From positions 806,001-870,000 of the forward strand of contig JABAKD010000026.1 of assembly GCA_012845835.1 (NCBI GenBank): a DNA stretch of 64,000 bases. The letters run 5' to 3'. Under the pieces are notes generated by a model, which saw only the letters and a program-made list of their open reading frames with translations, was not told where the DNA came from and searched no databases. The position numbers and the translations under genes are program-made. The stretch is from Undaria pinnatifida (Eukaryota; Sar; Phaeophyceae; Laminariales; Alariaceae). This document shows positions 44,727-54,965 of this stretch, in pieces (position 1 is the first letter of the stretch; each line of letters begins with the position of its first letter).

Positions 44727-45318
44727 TCAGAAATCCCGGTGATAGCAAAAAACTGTGTAGTCAAGCATCTTTGTCAAGACGTCTGCATGCTGATCATCCG
44801 ACTCGACATGAGTAATAACAAACTCCCCCTCAAAAATAAGTTCCCGCAAAACGTGGTGTCGTACATCAATGTGCTTCGAGTTCGACGTGCACCCTAGGTT
44901 TTGCGCTAGGTTCTTCGCTCCCTCGTTATCCTCGAAAACCGTAATGCACAACGTACCAAACCCCGAAAAAATAAAATTCCACACATACCGCTCCAAGTGA
45001 CTTATCGGAGTAGTCTTCGACGCCTTGCTTGACGGTCCAGTTGGCGATCTCCGCCGCTGCCTCTTCTCTGTAGTTTTCTTCGAAGAAAAGAAACCTGCCG
45101 TACAAGCGTGTTCGCCGCTCTTGTCCCGTAGCTATACTGTCGTCGGAAATATCCCCGGTGTGAACCTCCTCGCGTTCCTGGTTGTCGGACATGGTGTAGA
45201 TGTTGATAAAGTTATGTGTGATGACTACCTGTGGCTTCGTCCAAATGGCTCCTCCTGATCTCGATCCATCTTGCTGTCGAATTTTTGTATTTGTAAAAAA
45301 TAGGAACATTGTCGTCAC
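44727..45318 (-). pseudogene. Gag start fused to a second RNase H end
   Basis: A frame starting near 45200 reads MSDNQEREEVHTGDISDDS, and YGRFLFFEENYREEAAAEIA follows, gag-like by position only. It runs into LERYVWNFIFSGFGTL, and in the adjacent frame (44727-44996) CITVFEDNEGAKNLAQN, SNSKHIDVRHHVLREL and DDQHADVLTKMLD. The last three are standard Copia RNase H blocks, close to copia-2. The junction between the gag-like and RNase H parts is an internal deletion. A separate RNase H lies at 45450-46151, so the element has two. Confidence 0.65.
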
Positions 45319-45449
45319 AACTTGGTATCCGTTCAGGTCGATCTTGGATTATTCCCTTTTTTTCTTCGTCGCTTCTTGACGTGTACTCATTGTCGTCTTC
45401 ATTGTGGAATCTCTTCCTTTGGGTCGATCTTGAGTTGCTCGTTTCTTCC

Positions 45450-46151
45450 TTAGATCTCGATTCTTGTGGTGTATGCCTCGATAAGGTTCAGCAGGTGCCG
45501 ATGCGTGTTCTTCGTGAGGAACTTAGTCCCTACGTCTGCCAGTTGTTTCTGTGTTGCCACGTGGTGGATGTTGACTTCGCCGTTCTCGATTAGCTCCTTC
45601 AAGCAAAAGAAGCGCAGAGCGATGTGTTTCGTGCGAGAGCTGTAGGTGCTGTTTCCTGCTATGTGTAGGGCTCCGGTGTTGTCGCCAAAGAGCGGTACAC
45701 TTTCAAACAGCTTTCTAAATCCCAGCTCGGCCATCATGTTGGATAGGTACACCGCCTCCTTGCTTGCGTGTGCCATTGAGATGAGTTTCACCTCAAGAGT
45801 CGACTGCGCCGTCACGTTCTGCAGCGCAGTCTTGAAGCTCAGTGGTCCTTCAGCATGAACAAGTAGCCGGAGGTTGACTTGCCGTTTTCAGGATTGTTTC
45901 CCCAGCTCTCATCGCAATACCCCGTCATTTACGAAACACCCTGTCTTGTACGTGATTGCCAGGCCCATATCTCCCTTTAGGTAGCGGAGAAGATGCTTTG
46001 CTGCTGTCATGTGTAGTTTGGATGGTTTGCTCATGGCTCGGGCCAGTTGGTTGACGGCGTAGGTGATATCGTAGCGCGTGCATTGGCTCAGGTACATCAG
46101 AGACCCCGTGATGGCCTGGTAAAGTTGGATGCCCGTAGAGTCTAGCAGCAT
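45450..46151 (-). pseudogene. copia-3 RT end and RNase H
   Basis: The frame 45909-46151 has YQAITGSLMYLSQCTRYDI and AMSKPSKLHMTAAKHLLRYL, the Copia block after RT. The frame 45450-45815 has TLEVKLISMAHASKEAVYLS, SVPLFGDNTGALHIAGN, RTKHIALRFFCLKEL and ATQKQLADVGTKFL, a nearly complete RNase H with DNTGA acidic motif. The gap between frames (45815-45909) holds a frameshift. This domain differs in lineage from the one at 44727-44996. Confidence 0.85.
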
Positions 46152-47152
46152 CGTCCGTACAGGCTCTTCTTGAGTTTCATCACGTTGGGACGTCCAATTG
46201 TAGCTTCAAGCAATTCGTAGCCTGGAGTAGTCTTCACATACACCTCCTTCTGCACTACGGCGTTTAGAAACGCCGTCTGTACATCAAGCTGGAATACTTT
46301 CCAGTCCTCGCTCGCAGCTATGGCAAGTGCCATGCGAATGCTCTGGATACGGCATACTGGTGCATATGTGCAGCCAAAGTCGATTCCCGGTACTTGTCCC
46401 CAGCCCTGAACCACAACTCTACCTTTCAGCGAGTGATCGGCTTTGACCTTAAAGACCCATTTGGCCCCGACCACCTTTTGCTCCGGTGGTACTGAGTCTG
46501 GAGATACCAGGTCGAAGACTGCGTGTTTCTGGAGGCTGTCCACTTCCTTGTTTGTGGCTTCTTTCCACTTGGTCGTCTGTGGCGATTCCATCGCCTCCTT
46601 GAACGTGTTCGGGATCGTAATGACCTCCCCATCCGAACTGTGCTCACAGACGGGGTTTCCAGTATCTAGGGCGTAGTCAAGGTATACTTCCATCCTGTGC
46701 TCTTGTGCCCCATCTGACCTGTGTTCTGTTTCACCTACCAGCGCGTATTCCATCGTGCTTTCTTTCTCGTGCGCTACCTCTGCGTCACTTACCATTGGGC
46801 TAGTGAGCAATCCCAGGTTACGCAGTTCTCGCTGCTGGTGAAGGTAGAGTCTTTTGCGTGAGACCGGACTTACGGCATATTTTGCGCGTGTGCCCAACCA
46901 TGTTGCGCCTCCGAGTTCGTGGTCTGTCGGCCATGCTCCTGTCCTGATCGTTTCGGTTTTCGGGCTCCTCCATGACTGCTCTAAGTGCGTTGCTTGCGCT
47001 GGCTCTGTACTGTCGTGTTTATTCTCGCGCTTGTAGCTCGATCCTGTCCGTGGGACGCCTGAGGCGTGCCGACCCGCTCGCCGGGCTTTCCTCTTCCCCT
47101 TTTTCAGCTCAATCTTGTACGCAGATCGCCTGAAGCGTGCCGGTCTGTCCAC
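46142..47152 (-). pseudogene. copia-3 reverse transcriptase (5' half, YVDD region deleted)
   Basis: A 336-codon frame. The N-terminal 45 residues derive from the 67-bp repeats. Then come TFKEAMESPQTTKWKEATNK, AVFDLVSPDSVPPEQKVVGA, KWVFKVKADHSLKGRVVVQG and VFQLDVQTAFLNAVVQKEVY with the motif A Asp, ending LKKSLYG. The next recognisable Copia block (STGIQLYQAI) follows immediately at 46151. About 100 residues, including the YVDD catalytic box, are therefore deleted at this point. The deletion is inside an element with near-identical LTRs, so it was probably already present in the parent copy. Confidence 0.85.
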
Positions 47153-47430
47153 CGGGCTTCCTTTTCTCGTTCAGCTCGTTCTTGTACGCAGATCGCCTGA
47201 AGCGTGCCGGTCCGTCCGCCGGGCTTCCTATTCCCGTTCAGCTCGATCCTGTACGCAGATCGCCTGAAGCGTGCCGGTCCGTCCGCCGGGCTTCTCTTTC
47301 TCGTTCAGCTCGATCCTGTACGCAGATCGCCTGAAGCTTGCCGGTCCGTCCGCCGGGCTTCCTTTTCTCGTTCAGCTGGATCCTGTACGCAGATCGCCTG
47401 AAGCTTGCCGGTCTGTCCGCCGGGCTCCCT
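47100..47430 (-). repeat. 67-bp tandem repeat, about five units
   Basis: TGTACGCAGATCGCCTGAAG recurs at 67-bp spacing (about 47118, 47185, 47252, 47319, 47386), each followed by GTGCCGGTC(T/C)GTCC(A/G)CCGGGC. Since 67 is not a multiple of 3, each unit shifts the frame. It lies between the PBS and RT of copia-3. Confidence 0.9.
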
Positions 47431-47565
47431 TTTTCTTCGTGCACGTTGTTCCAGTGCCGTTCGACTCGACTCACGTTTGGTTCCAAGTTTCTTGCGTGGT
47501 ATTCCCGCAAAATCACCAGTCTTGTGCTCCACCGCAGGGGATGTTGATGCGCTGTGTGTTACACG

Positions 47566-47583
47566 CTAACGAGGCTCATAACC
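47566..47583 (-). promoter_or_regulatory. Putative copia-3 primer-binding site
   Basis: Minus-strand sequence directly after the 5' LTR is GGTTATGAGCCTCGTTAG. It is complementary to CTCATAACC, the anticodon-loop region of a CAT-anticodon methionine tRNA, rather than to a tRNA 3' end. Half-tRNA priming of this sort is known for Drosophila copia. Confidence 0.6.
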
Positions 47584-48123
47584 TGTTAGAGATGTGGTGG
47601 TGCCTGACCGATGACGGTCTTCAGAGGCTAACACAGAGTCGCGGCGAGACGAGCTCGAGCCTGACTGATGATGGTTTAGACGATGGTGGATTACTTTAAA
47701 TGGGCTCTCGTTGGGCCAACAAAAACTTATGTCACTATGAACTGTCCAAGTCCAGATGCAGATGTGAGGAGTGAACTCGATGTGCAAGTACTCGTGTCTC
47801 GTCCTTTGTACTCTAACAAATTTTCTCGTATGGTGGTATCCACTACATACGACACCCAGGTCAATCTTACGCACGTGACGTAGTAAACACTTCGATCTTA
47901 GGCACGTGACCTAGTCAACGCTTTGATCTTACGCACGTTACCCGTCAACGCGTTATTACTTGGTGGAACGCAGTACCATATATGTGTCCTCTTCCATACT
48001 AAAGAACACAACTTCTATCACATGGTTCGACAGCTTACCCAGTACTCTGCATACACTCATTTGACTATGTAATGAACATCTAACTTTAACTGGTGGATTC
48101 CTTGTGAATCCTACTATTTAACA
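47584..48123 (-). repeat. copia-3 5' LTR
   Basis: Almost identical to 43680-44219, including the CACGTG repeats (47862-47950). Confidence 0.95.
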
Positions 48124-49160
48124 CTGCCAACCCACCGCTGGTGGTGCATGCGCTTGAACGTTTGCGCCTCTGCTGTTCGATCCTGCTACATCACGATGCG
48201 GGACAACAAAAACAAAAAACAACACAACACACAAACATTTCACTTCGTTGTGCCCTGGGCTGCGGAAAAAACGTCCCTTCCCAAAAAACCCTCCTCGTCC
48301 TTACAAAACCATAAAATTCAAACGGCTGCGATTCAAATCAAACGGCGTGACGAACTACACCCTCGCACGCAAACAACCACCTCGTGGGTGCATTTTGGGA
48401 CACACACACGAACACCAACGCACTCTACACTGCTAGTAGTAGCATACAAGCACCCTTCGGCTGGCCTGCCAACCCAGCGCTGGTGGTGCATGCGCTGGAA
48501 CGTTTGCGCCTCTGCTGTTCGATCCTGGTACATCACGATGCGGGACAACAAAAACAAAAAACAACACAACACACAAACATTTCACTTCGTTGTGCCCTGG
48601 GCTGCGGAAAAAACGTCCCTTCCCAAAAAACCCTCCTCGTCCTTACAAAACCATAAAATTCAAACGGCTGCGATTCAAATCAAACGGCGTGACGAACTAC
48701 ACCCTCGCACGCAAACAACCACCTCGTGGGTGCATTTTGGGACACACACACGAACACCAACGCACTCTACACTGCTAGTAGTAGCATACAAGCACCCTTC
48801 GGCTGGCCTGCCAACCCAGCGCTGGTGGTGCATGCGCTGGAACGTTTGCGCCTCTGCTGTTCGATCCTGCTACATCACGATGCGGGACAACAAAAACAAA
48901 AAACAACACAACACACAAACATTTCACTTCGTTGTGCCCTGGGCTGCGGAAAAAAAAATCCCTTCCCAAAAAACCCTCCTCGTCCTTACAAAACCATAAA
49001 ATTCAAACGGCTGCGATTCAAATCAAACGGCGCTACGAACTACAACCTACGCAAACACCCTCGCAGCGCACACCGCACACCCTCTTTTGCTATCCCTCGT
49101 CGGATACACCGCGCTTTTCGGCGTTACGCTGGAACGTTTGCGCCTCTGCTGTTCGATCCT
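48124..49160 (+). repeat. 342-bp satellite, right part
   Basis: Units start at 48124, 48466 and 48808; the last decays after about 49050, and a fragment (GGAACGTTTGCGCCTCTGCT) returns at 49131. The unit is 114 codons, so a 283-codon frame (48148-48999) stays open by periodicity. The units are nearly identical, with differences such as CTGGTACATC versus CTGCTACATC. Confidence 0.9.
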
Positions 49161-49529
49161 GCCCTTGCGGTCTGCCGTGTCTGCGAGCGGCGGCGACTGC
49201 GTCCTTCAGTTCGGCTGCTGCATACTTTCTCTCGCTGGTTCCTGTCGCAGCTCGCCTCCGCCGCGTGCTGTGGGTGTCTGCTATGAGCCTCTTCGCTCGT
49301 TCTAGGCTCCTCCTTCTCTGCGGCTGCGTGTTCTTCGCCCTCTTCAAACCTTACGGCGTACCACCTCCTCGTGCTGCGGCGGAATCTCCGCACACACACC
49401 ATGCAGCGGAATGTCCCTACAGCAGACAGAGCGGTATCTTGACTGGGGAGACCAACTCTTCCGGCGCACATTCACAGGGCTCTCTCTGTGTGGTACATAC
49501 GTGTGTAGCGCAGCAATACTCCTGTGTGT

Positions 49530-50260
49530 TTGCGTGTGTAGGATACGCGTACGTGTTCGAACCTGCCATATATACTACCTCACCTTCCTCCAGCGCTCCT
49601 GCGGTACAAATCCCTTCCATCACATGTGAATGCGTACGTGTTCGAACCTGCCATACTACCTCACCTTCCTCCAGCGCTCCTGCGGTGCAAATCCCTTCCA
49701 TCACATGTGAATGCATACGTGTTCGAACCTGCCATACATACTACCTCACCTTCCAGCGCTCCTGCGGTTCAAATCCCTTCTATCACATGTGAATGCAGGT
49801 GTGTACACGGCACTGCTTATACGCTGCGCACTCTGCATGGTCACAGCAGTGTGTGTGTATGTACAGCGGTGTGAACACAGCTCTCGCTGTGTGTAGCAGA
49901 TAGGCTTCATGTATAGTAGCGCAGCCGTAGTACTCCTGTGTGTTTGCGTGTGTAGGATGCGCGTACGTGTTCGAACCCCTGCCATACTACCTCACCTTCC
50001 TCCAGCGTTCCTACGGTACAAATCCCTTCCATCACCACCTGTCGATGCAGGTGTGTACAGCGGTGTGCACACAGCTCTCGCTGTCTGTGTGTAGTACACA
50101 TACATGCTTAGACTATGACATATGTATAGCGCAGCAGTAGTACTCCTGTGTGTTTGCGTATGTAGGATACGCGCACGTGTTCGAATCTGCCATACTACCT
50201 CACCTTCCTCCAGCGTTCCTGCGGTACAAATCCCTTCCATCACCTGTGTATGCATCATCT
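49530..50260. repeat. Tandem array of ~80-220 bp units
   Basis: The core ACGTGTTCGAAYCTGCCATA, CTACCTCACCTTC, CCAGCG-TCCTGCGGT and AAATCCCTTCCATCAC occurs at about 49553, 49638, 49718, 49965 and 50178. Spacing is 80-85 bp for the first three and ~220 bp for the last two, which include an extra AGCGCAGCAGTAGTACTCCT block. Frames across it are repeat artefacts. Confidence 0.8.
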
Positions 50261-50494
50261 TCTATGTATGCAGTCTAGACTATTCGTCTCCAGCTACAGC
50301 TGTGCGTCCTGTAAAAAGTGTTCGTGTCTTTCAGCACGTTACATCCTACACGTGCGTACAACGTAACCCATGCGCACTTTGTCATCACACCATGCGGCCT
50401 TCCTAGCCAAATTCTGCTGTTCCCTTTACAGGGGACTAAGTACGAGCATCCCATCGGTGACATTCTCCGCCTCAAAGCGAAAGTCGCCGACTAA

Positions 50495-50840
50495 ACACTC
50501 CGCCACTCCCGACGATCGCCAAGTGCCTTCTCGCGCAGTCAAGTATGACAAAACATTCCGCCACTCCCGACGATCGCCAAGTGCCTTCTCGCGCAGTCCA
50601 GTGTGAAAAAACATTCCGCCACTCCCGACGATCGCCAAGTGCCTTCTAGCGCAGTCCAGTGTGACAAAACATTCCGCCACTCCCGACGAGCTATAAGTGA
50701 CTTCTCGCGCAGTCAAATGTTGTAAAACATTCCGCCACTCCCGACGATGGCCAAGTGACTTCTCGCGCAGTCAAATGTTGTAACACATTCCGCCACTCCC
50801 GACGATCGTCAAGTGCCTTCTCGCGCAGCGAGCCACCAGT
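50495..50840. repeat. 58-bp tandem repeat, six units
   Basis: ATTCCGCCACTCCCGACGA followed by GTGCCTTCTCGCGCAGTC recurs with a strict 58-bp period (unit markers end at 50520, 50578, 50636, 50694, 50752, 50810). Units differ by a few substitutions, for example AGCTATAAG in unit 4. Confidence 0.9.
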
Positions 50841-51286
50841 CAAGTGTGACAAAACACTTCTCCACTTCACACCAAAAAACACTTGGCTAAACATGTATTG
50901 TTAACATCAATGCTATTATATTCGGTGTGTTATATACCGGTATTTATTTTGTCTTCTTTTTCAAAATTTCGACCTCCCAGCTGATTCATGACCGTGAAAG
51001 CTTCGTTGTTCTGAAATATTTTCGCACATCATGCCTTCATTAGTTTTCTTCTTTCTAAATAATATTAAAAAAAAAATACACCAGCTGTGAGATCGAATAT
51101 TTTGTCGAAACTCATCTTTGCAAGCTGTGTGTGATACTCCGACTATTGACTACCTTGTAGATATTATGAAAATATAAATACGCTCCAGCTGTGAGATCGA
51201 ATATTGTGTCGAAACTCATCTTTGCAAGCTGTGTGTGACACTCCGATCGCGCGTATTGCGGAATGTGTGTCCTCATTAGTCTAAGG

Positions 51287-51297
51287 ATTGTTGTTGA

Positions 51298-51373
<76 letters not shown>

Positions 51374-51522
51374 CTCGCAAAATTAAGTCCGTGGTCACAG
51401 GACAGGCTCCAGTCACTCTGGAGCGGAGAAATACCCCAGGAAAAACACACACACAACCCAAGGTGGTACACGCATGTATCACAGCTGACGCAATTCATGC
51501 CTCCACCACAAACATTTAAAAG
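51287..51522 (-). mobile_element. Z3: (AAC)n-tailed short repeat inserted in W3
   Basis: A (TTG)n run of about 26 units (51295-51373), then the Z body with GTCCGTGGTCACAGGACAGG, GCTCCAGTCACTCTGGAGC and GGTGGTACACGCATGTATCA. aagg occurs on both sides as a possible 4-bp duplication. Uninterrupted W at 52420-52440 gives the empty site. Confidence 0.75.
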
Positions 51523-51597
51523 GATATAGATCGGCGACTCCCCTTGCAACTACAGCAGTGTAGCTATCAGGGTAAACAGAATAATGATGGTCAGTCC

Positions 51598-52018
51598 GAG
51601 GACCAACGCCCGAATGGGTAGGGTGGACCGTAACTGGACCAAGTCCGGCTGAAGGCCATTTCCCATGGCCAGGGGTTTTGTTAGTGGGTGAGCTTGCGCA
51701 AATCCCACACTACCCGGAAAGATGACATTCCGGGTGGCTATCTCCACCGAAACTGACCCTCAGGGGACAGGTCGGGTCGACATACACACGCATCCGTATA
51801 CAACGGCAGCTTGCGCTGCCGGGGTTGTAACGAAGACCACTGATATGGACAGCTTACGCTATACCTACAGAGGGACCCGAAGAGAGCGCCAGCTAGCGTT
51901 GGGCTGCGAAAGCAACTGAGTTAAATCGACACACGACGCGTATGAAAATACGTGGAAGTGTGGTGAGCTAAAGCTTTATCTTTCCCCATCCACCGGAGGA
52001 TAAAAAAATAAAAAACAA
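51598..52018 (+). mobile_element. Y3: longest Y copy, 13-bp TSD
   Basis: ATGATGGTCAGTC occurs before the element (51585-51597) and after its A-rich tail (52020-52032), and W continues from there. It extends 35 bp further 5' than Y2. The conserved frame 51722-51919 differs from that of Y1 and Y2 by few residues. Confidence 0.85.
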
Positions 52019-53269
52019 GATGATGGTCAGTCTGTGCGCGGAAACTATAAAACCCGTTTCTGAGGGGGATAAAATCAGACAGCTATAAAAGGAATGCATT
52101 AGTTTATTATCAAGTGAATCCTGTAAGTCAAATAACCGGTGGGGGGAGGGCGGAGTTTTTAAAGACCTGGGCATCTGATTTTGATCAAGATGGGGGGGCG
52201 GGGGAGGGGGGGTGAATCCTGTAAGTCGAATCATCACCGTGAGGGGAGGACGGAGTTATATGAGGACCTGGGGGCCTGATTGTGATCAAAAAAGGGGGAG
52301 GATATATATATATTATAAAAAATTAAAATACACTCCAGCTGTGAGATCGAAGATTTCGTCGAAACTCATCTTTGCAAGCTGTGTGTGATACTCCGATCGC
52401 GCGCATTACGAGTTGTGTGTCCTCATTAAGGATATAGGTCGGCGACTCCCCTTACAGCTACAGTGTAGCTATCAGGGTCAACAGGATGATTTTAGTCAGT
52501 CTGTGCGCGGAAACTATAAAACCCGTTTCTGAGGGGGACAAAATCTGACAGCTGTGAAGGCAAAGGGGGGGGCTGGTTTTGATCAAAAGCGAGCGGGTTT
52601 GGAGGGGGGCGGGGGGGGGGGGGGGGGGGGGGAAAGGGGCAATTTGTGCATGTAAGCTATAAATCCTTTCGAGGGGATAAATCTGACGGTTTTGGCACCA
52701 GTATATTATTGGGGGGGGGGGGGGGGGGGGGGGGCGCTCGATATGTGCCTGGAAACTATACATTATTTTGAGGGGACAAATGTGACATTTTTGGAAATAA
52801 TACATCAGTTTATCGTGTATATTCTGGGGTAAGTCGTACAATCAGTGAGTAAAGAGAGGGTGGAGTGTTCGAGGGGGTGGGGTTGATATGGGTTGGGGGG
52901 GGAGGGTGGGGGGTGGGGGCGGGGGCGGGGGGCGGGGGGGGGGGGGAAAGGGCTTTAGGTGAGGGGTTTGTTATACGTGTGGTGCTAGGTCTAGGCGAAG
53001 GTGCGGGTGATGGGGAAGAAAGGGGCGTTCGAGGCGGGGGGGGGGGGGGGACACAGCGGCATGGATGGCTCTCGAAAGATAATGAGGTGATATCCTGTGC
53101 GTGAAGTGTTTATTAATGTGGCGGATTTCGATATTTGGTGGGGCGTTTGAGTAAGGGAGAGCAAGAGGGGGGGGGGGGGGGGGGGAGGTTTTTGAGGAGG
53201 TTTAGGTCACAAATAATATTCAAATACACTTCGGCTGTGAGATATATATATATATATATTAATTATACA

Positions 53270-53500
53270 TTCTATATTTTTCTTTTTTGGTTGCAAGTTG
53301 TAATAGCCTGGTGTACTGGCTTGCATCTTTCTTGCCCACATGTTCATTTCGGTTCATTGCATGTCCAGATCGCCTTGTCGCTGTATTTACAACGTGTGTC
53401 TCTTGGTCCTAAGGTGTAACGCCAGAGCTCTCTCCTCTCTAGGAGGCATCGACACAGCAGATACTACTGTGGTGTGGATGGAAAGATCAGTTTAATGTGA
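53270..53500. repeat. Diverged relative of T repeats
   Basis: The end GGATGGAAAGATCAGTTTAA resembles the T1/T2 flank near the AGAAGAACGGTTTAATGTGA block, and GGTGTAACGCCAGAGCTCTC resembles their middle. Alignment is weak. A (TA)n tract lies at 53243-53262. Confidence 0.4.
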
Positions 53501-54965
53501 ATGGCACATGTTTGTTTTTGTTGGTTGTCTCACATTTACTCTTGTCAAAAACCTATTGATAGAGTCACACAGAGGTGCCGAAGCCCCAGGAAGTTCCATA
53601 AAATCAAATGAAACCAAAATTCGTGCGGGAAATGATACGCTTTCTCGCCTAGAACGCACGAAACGAAGATGTACAGACAGGTGAAATGATCCAATGTGCA
53701 ACTGAACTCACATGGCCACGGGTATTATCTAACCGGTCGCCCCGGTGACGTATCAGGTTATCCTCGAGCCTGGTATAGGTCCGTTTCGTGAGTTCGAGCC
53801 CCGCCGAGCGCATACTCGTATAAATTCGTTGGGACTTTTTCTCGTCCACAAATTGACCTCCGGAAAGCGCGAGAGCGTGAGTTAGCAACCCTCGATGAAA
53901 AATCGACGAGCCGTAGGATTGCTGAACCCTATGCGCGATAAAAATTGAAGGCAAGAACCGGGGGGAAGAAGGGACGACACATGTGACCACGGCTTGTCCA
54001 GAAGCTGGAGAGTAAAAGTGTGAAAAAAAAAAAAAAAACTACAGCATAGAGTTCCCGCGTTCCCACAACTATCCAAAAATCTCGTGGCTACAAACTACAG
54101 CGGTTGGGCTGCCTGCACGGTACCAACCGCGCGGTAATCGTGAGCACAGACAAAAACGCCTGCTGTCTGGATTGCTCTCAGAGTGACGACCCGCGGGCAT
54201 GCAAGAGCAATCGAACCAAAAACCACCATACAATTATCAATGATCGCCCCGTCTTCCCGAGTTGTTATCTGACAGGTTGCAGCGCAGCTTCGATGCCCGT
54301 GCCTGAAAATTGAAAATTGCGGGGGGTCGTTCCCCATGGAGGGTAGTAAACTCTCCTACCAGCCCCACAAAGGTCAGTGACGTCAGAAACCTTTTGAACC
54401 ACTGCCTCGTCAAAAAAAACCTTGAAAAAAGACCATCGCTGCCCTCGTGATGATGGTGTGCGTGCGGGTCGTGGGTCTCCGTGTGCCATCCTCTTTCTGT
54501 GGTTCTCCATTGCCGCCTTATCGCCTGAGCTCACTCGGCCCGCTCATTTGCACTTGCTCTCGTTAACTCTCACGTCCAATCGGTTCCCCTTCTCCCCCGT
54601 ACCGAAAAACAAAATGCTCCTCGCAGTTTGCGGTGCTAATCAAGAAAACGAAAAATTATCGTTCAAGGAGAGTTCAATCCGTCTCTTTCCCGCCCGTCGA
54701 CGATCAGTCGCCCTGCTCCTTCGCCGTCGAATCCTGCCTCCTGCCGGCGCAGTTCGCTTTACGCAAACCGAGACTGCGATGTGGTGTGGCTCGTGGTGGC
54801 GCCTGCCTCCGCGCACGAGCACCCTGATTAAGCATTGCTGCTCCGCCGCTGCTGCCTAAAATGACGCGCGAATCGTGGGTGACCGTTCCTGACGCACCAC
54901 GTACGACTTAAGTCTACCGCCACGACTTAGCCTCGTGGCCTCACGCAAAAGCAAGAAGGTATCAC
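53500..54965 (-). mobile_element. X3: X element carrying a SINE
   Basis: Inverted relative to X1. It starts with GTTTTTGTTGGTTGTCTCAC (tail) and shares the CACATGGCCACGGGTAT, TAGTTTGTAGC, GTCACTCTGAGA, GATTAAGCATTGCTGCTCCG and ACGATTCGCGCG blocks in reverse complement. It stops near AAGGTATCACT (54965), so its 5' end is missing about 100 bp. The SINE at 53729-54037 interrupts it. Confidence 0.75.
53729..54037 (+). mobile_element. tRNA-derived SINE with poly(A) tail
   Basis: About 309 bp present in X3 but absent from X1 and X2 at the same place. An A-box-like TATCTAACCGG is at 53729. A B box GAGTTCGAGCC (53790-53800) is a good match to the pol III consensus. The element ends in an A run of ~16 (54022-54037). 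The A-to-B spacing of ~60 bp suits a tRNA with a long variable arm. The flanks GGGTAT and CTACAGC suggest loss of about 8 bp rather than a duplication. Confidence 0.7.

Larger units (their letters stand above)
43680..48123 (-). mobile_element. copia-3: young, internally rearranged Copia element
   Basis: Two 540-bp LTRs (43680-44219 and 47584-48123) differ at one visible position (TGTTAGAAATG versus TGTTAGAGATG). They have TGTTA...TAACA ends and are flanked by the 5-bp duplication ctgcc (43675-43679 and 48124-48128). Primer-binding site candidate at 47566-47583 and polypurine tract (GAGGAGGAG on the minus strand) at 44220-44229. The interior keeps RT and RNase H pieces but no readable gag core, protease or integrase. 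It must therefore have been mobilised in trans. It interrupts the 342-bp satellite exactly at a unit boundary. Confidence 0.9.
51070..53250 (+). mobile_element. W3: W element interrupted by Z3 and Y3
   Basis: Two tandem W starts (CCAGCTGTGAGATCGAATAT at ~51083 and ~51186), then Z3 inserted at ~51287-51522 between CCTCATTAG...AAGG and AAGGATATAG. W continues to ~51597, Y3 is inserted at 51598-52018, and W continues in several ~270-bp units to 53250. The end TTAGGTCACAAATAATATTC, AAATACACTTCGGCTGTGAG matches W1 near 15010-15060. G runs at ~52605-52632, 52711-52733, 52930-52945 and 53166-53185. No protein domain. Confidence 0.75.

Noticed and set aside
48148-48999. 283-codon ORF as a repeat protein gene
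   Set aside because: It is the 342-bp satellite read in frame. Other frames and the other strand are also partly open, and it begins and ends within units. Kept only as a testable remark.
50495-50840. CRISPR array
   Set aside because: The 58-bp period is a plain tandem repeat with no unique spacers, and the window is eukaryotic with no cas genes.
53740-53812. A functional tRNA gene
   Set aside because: The B box is good, but acceptor and T-stem pairing fail. The context (poly(A), absence from sister X copies) fits a SINE.
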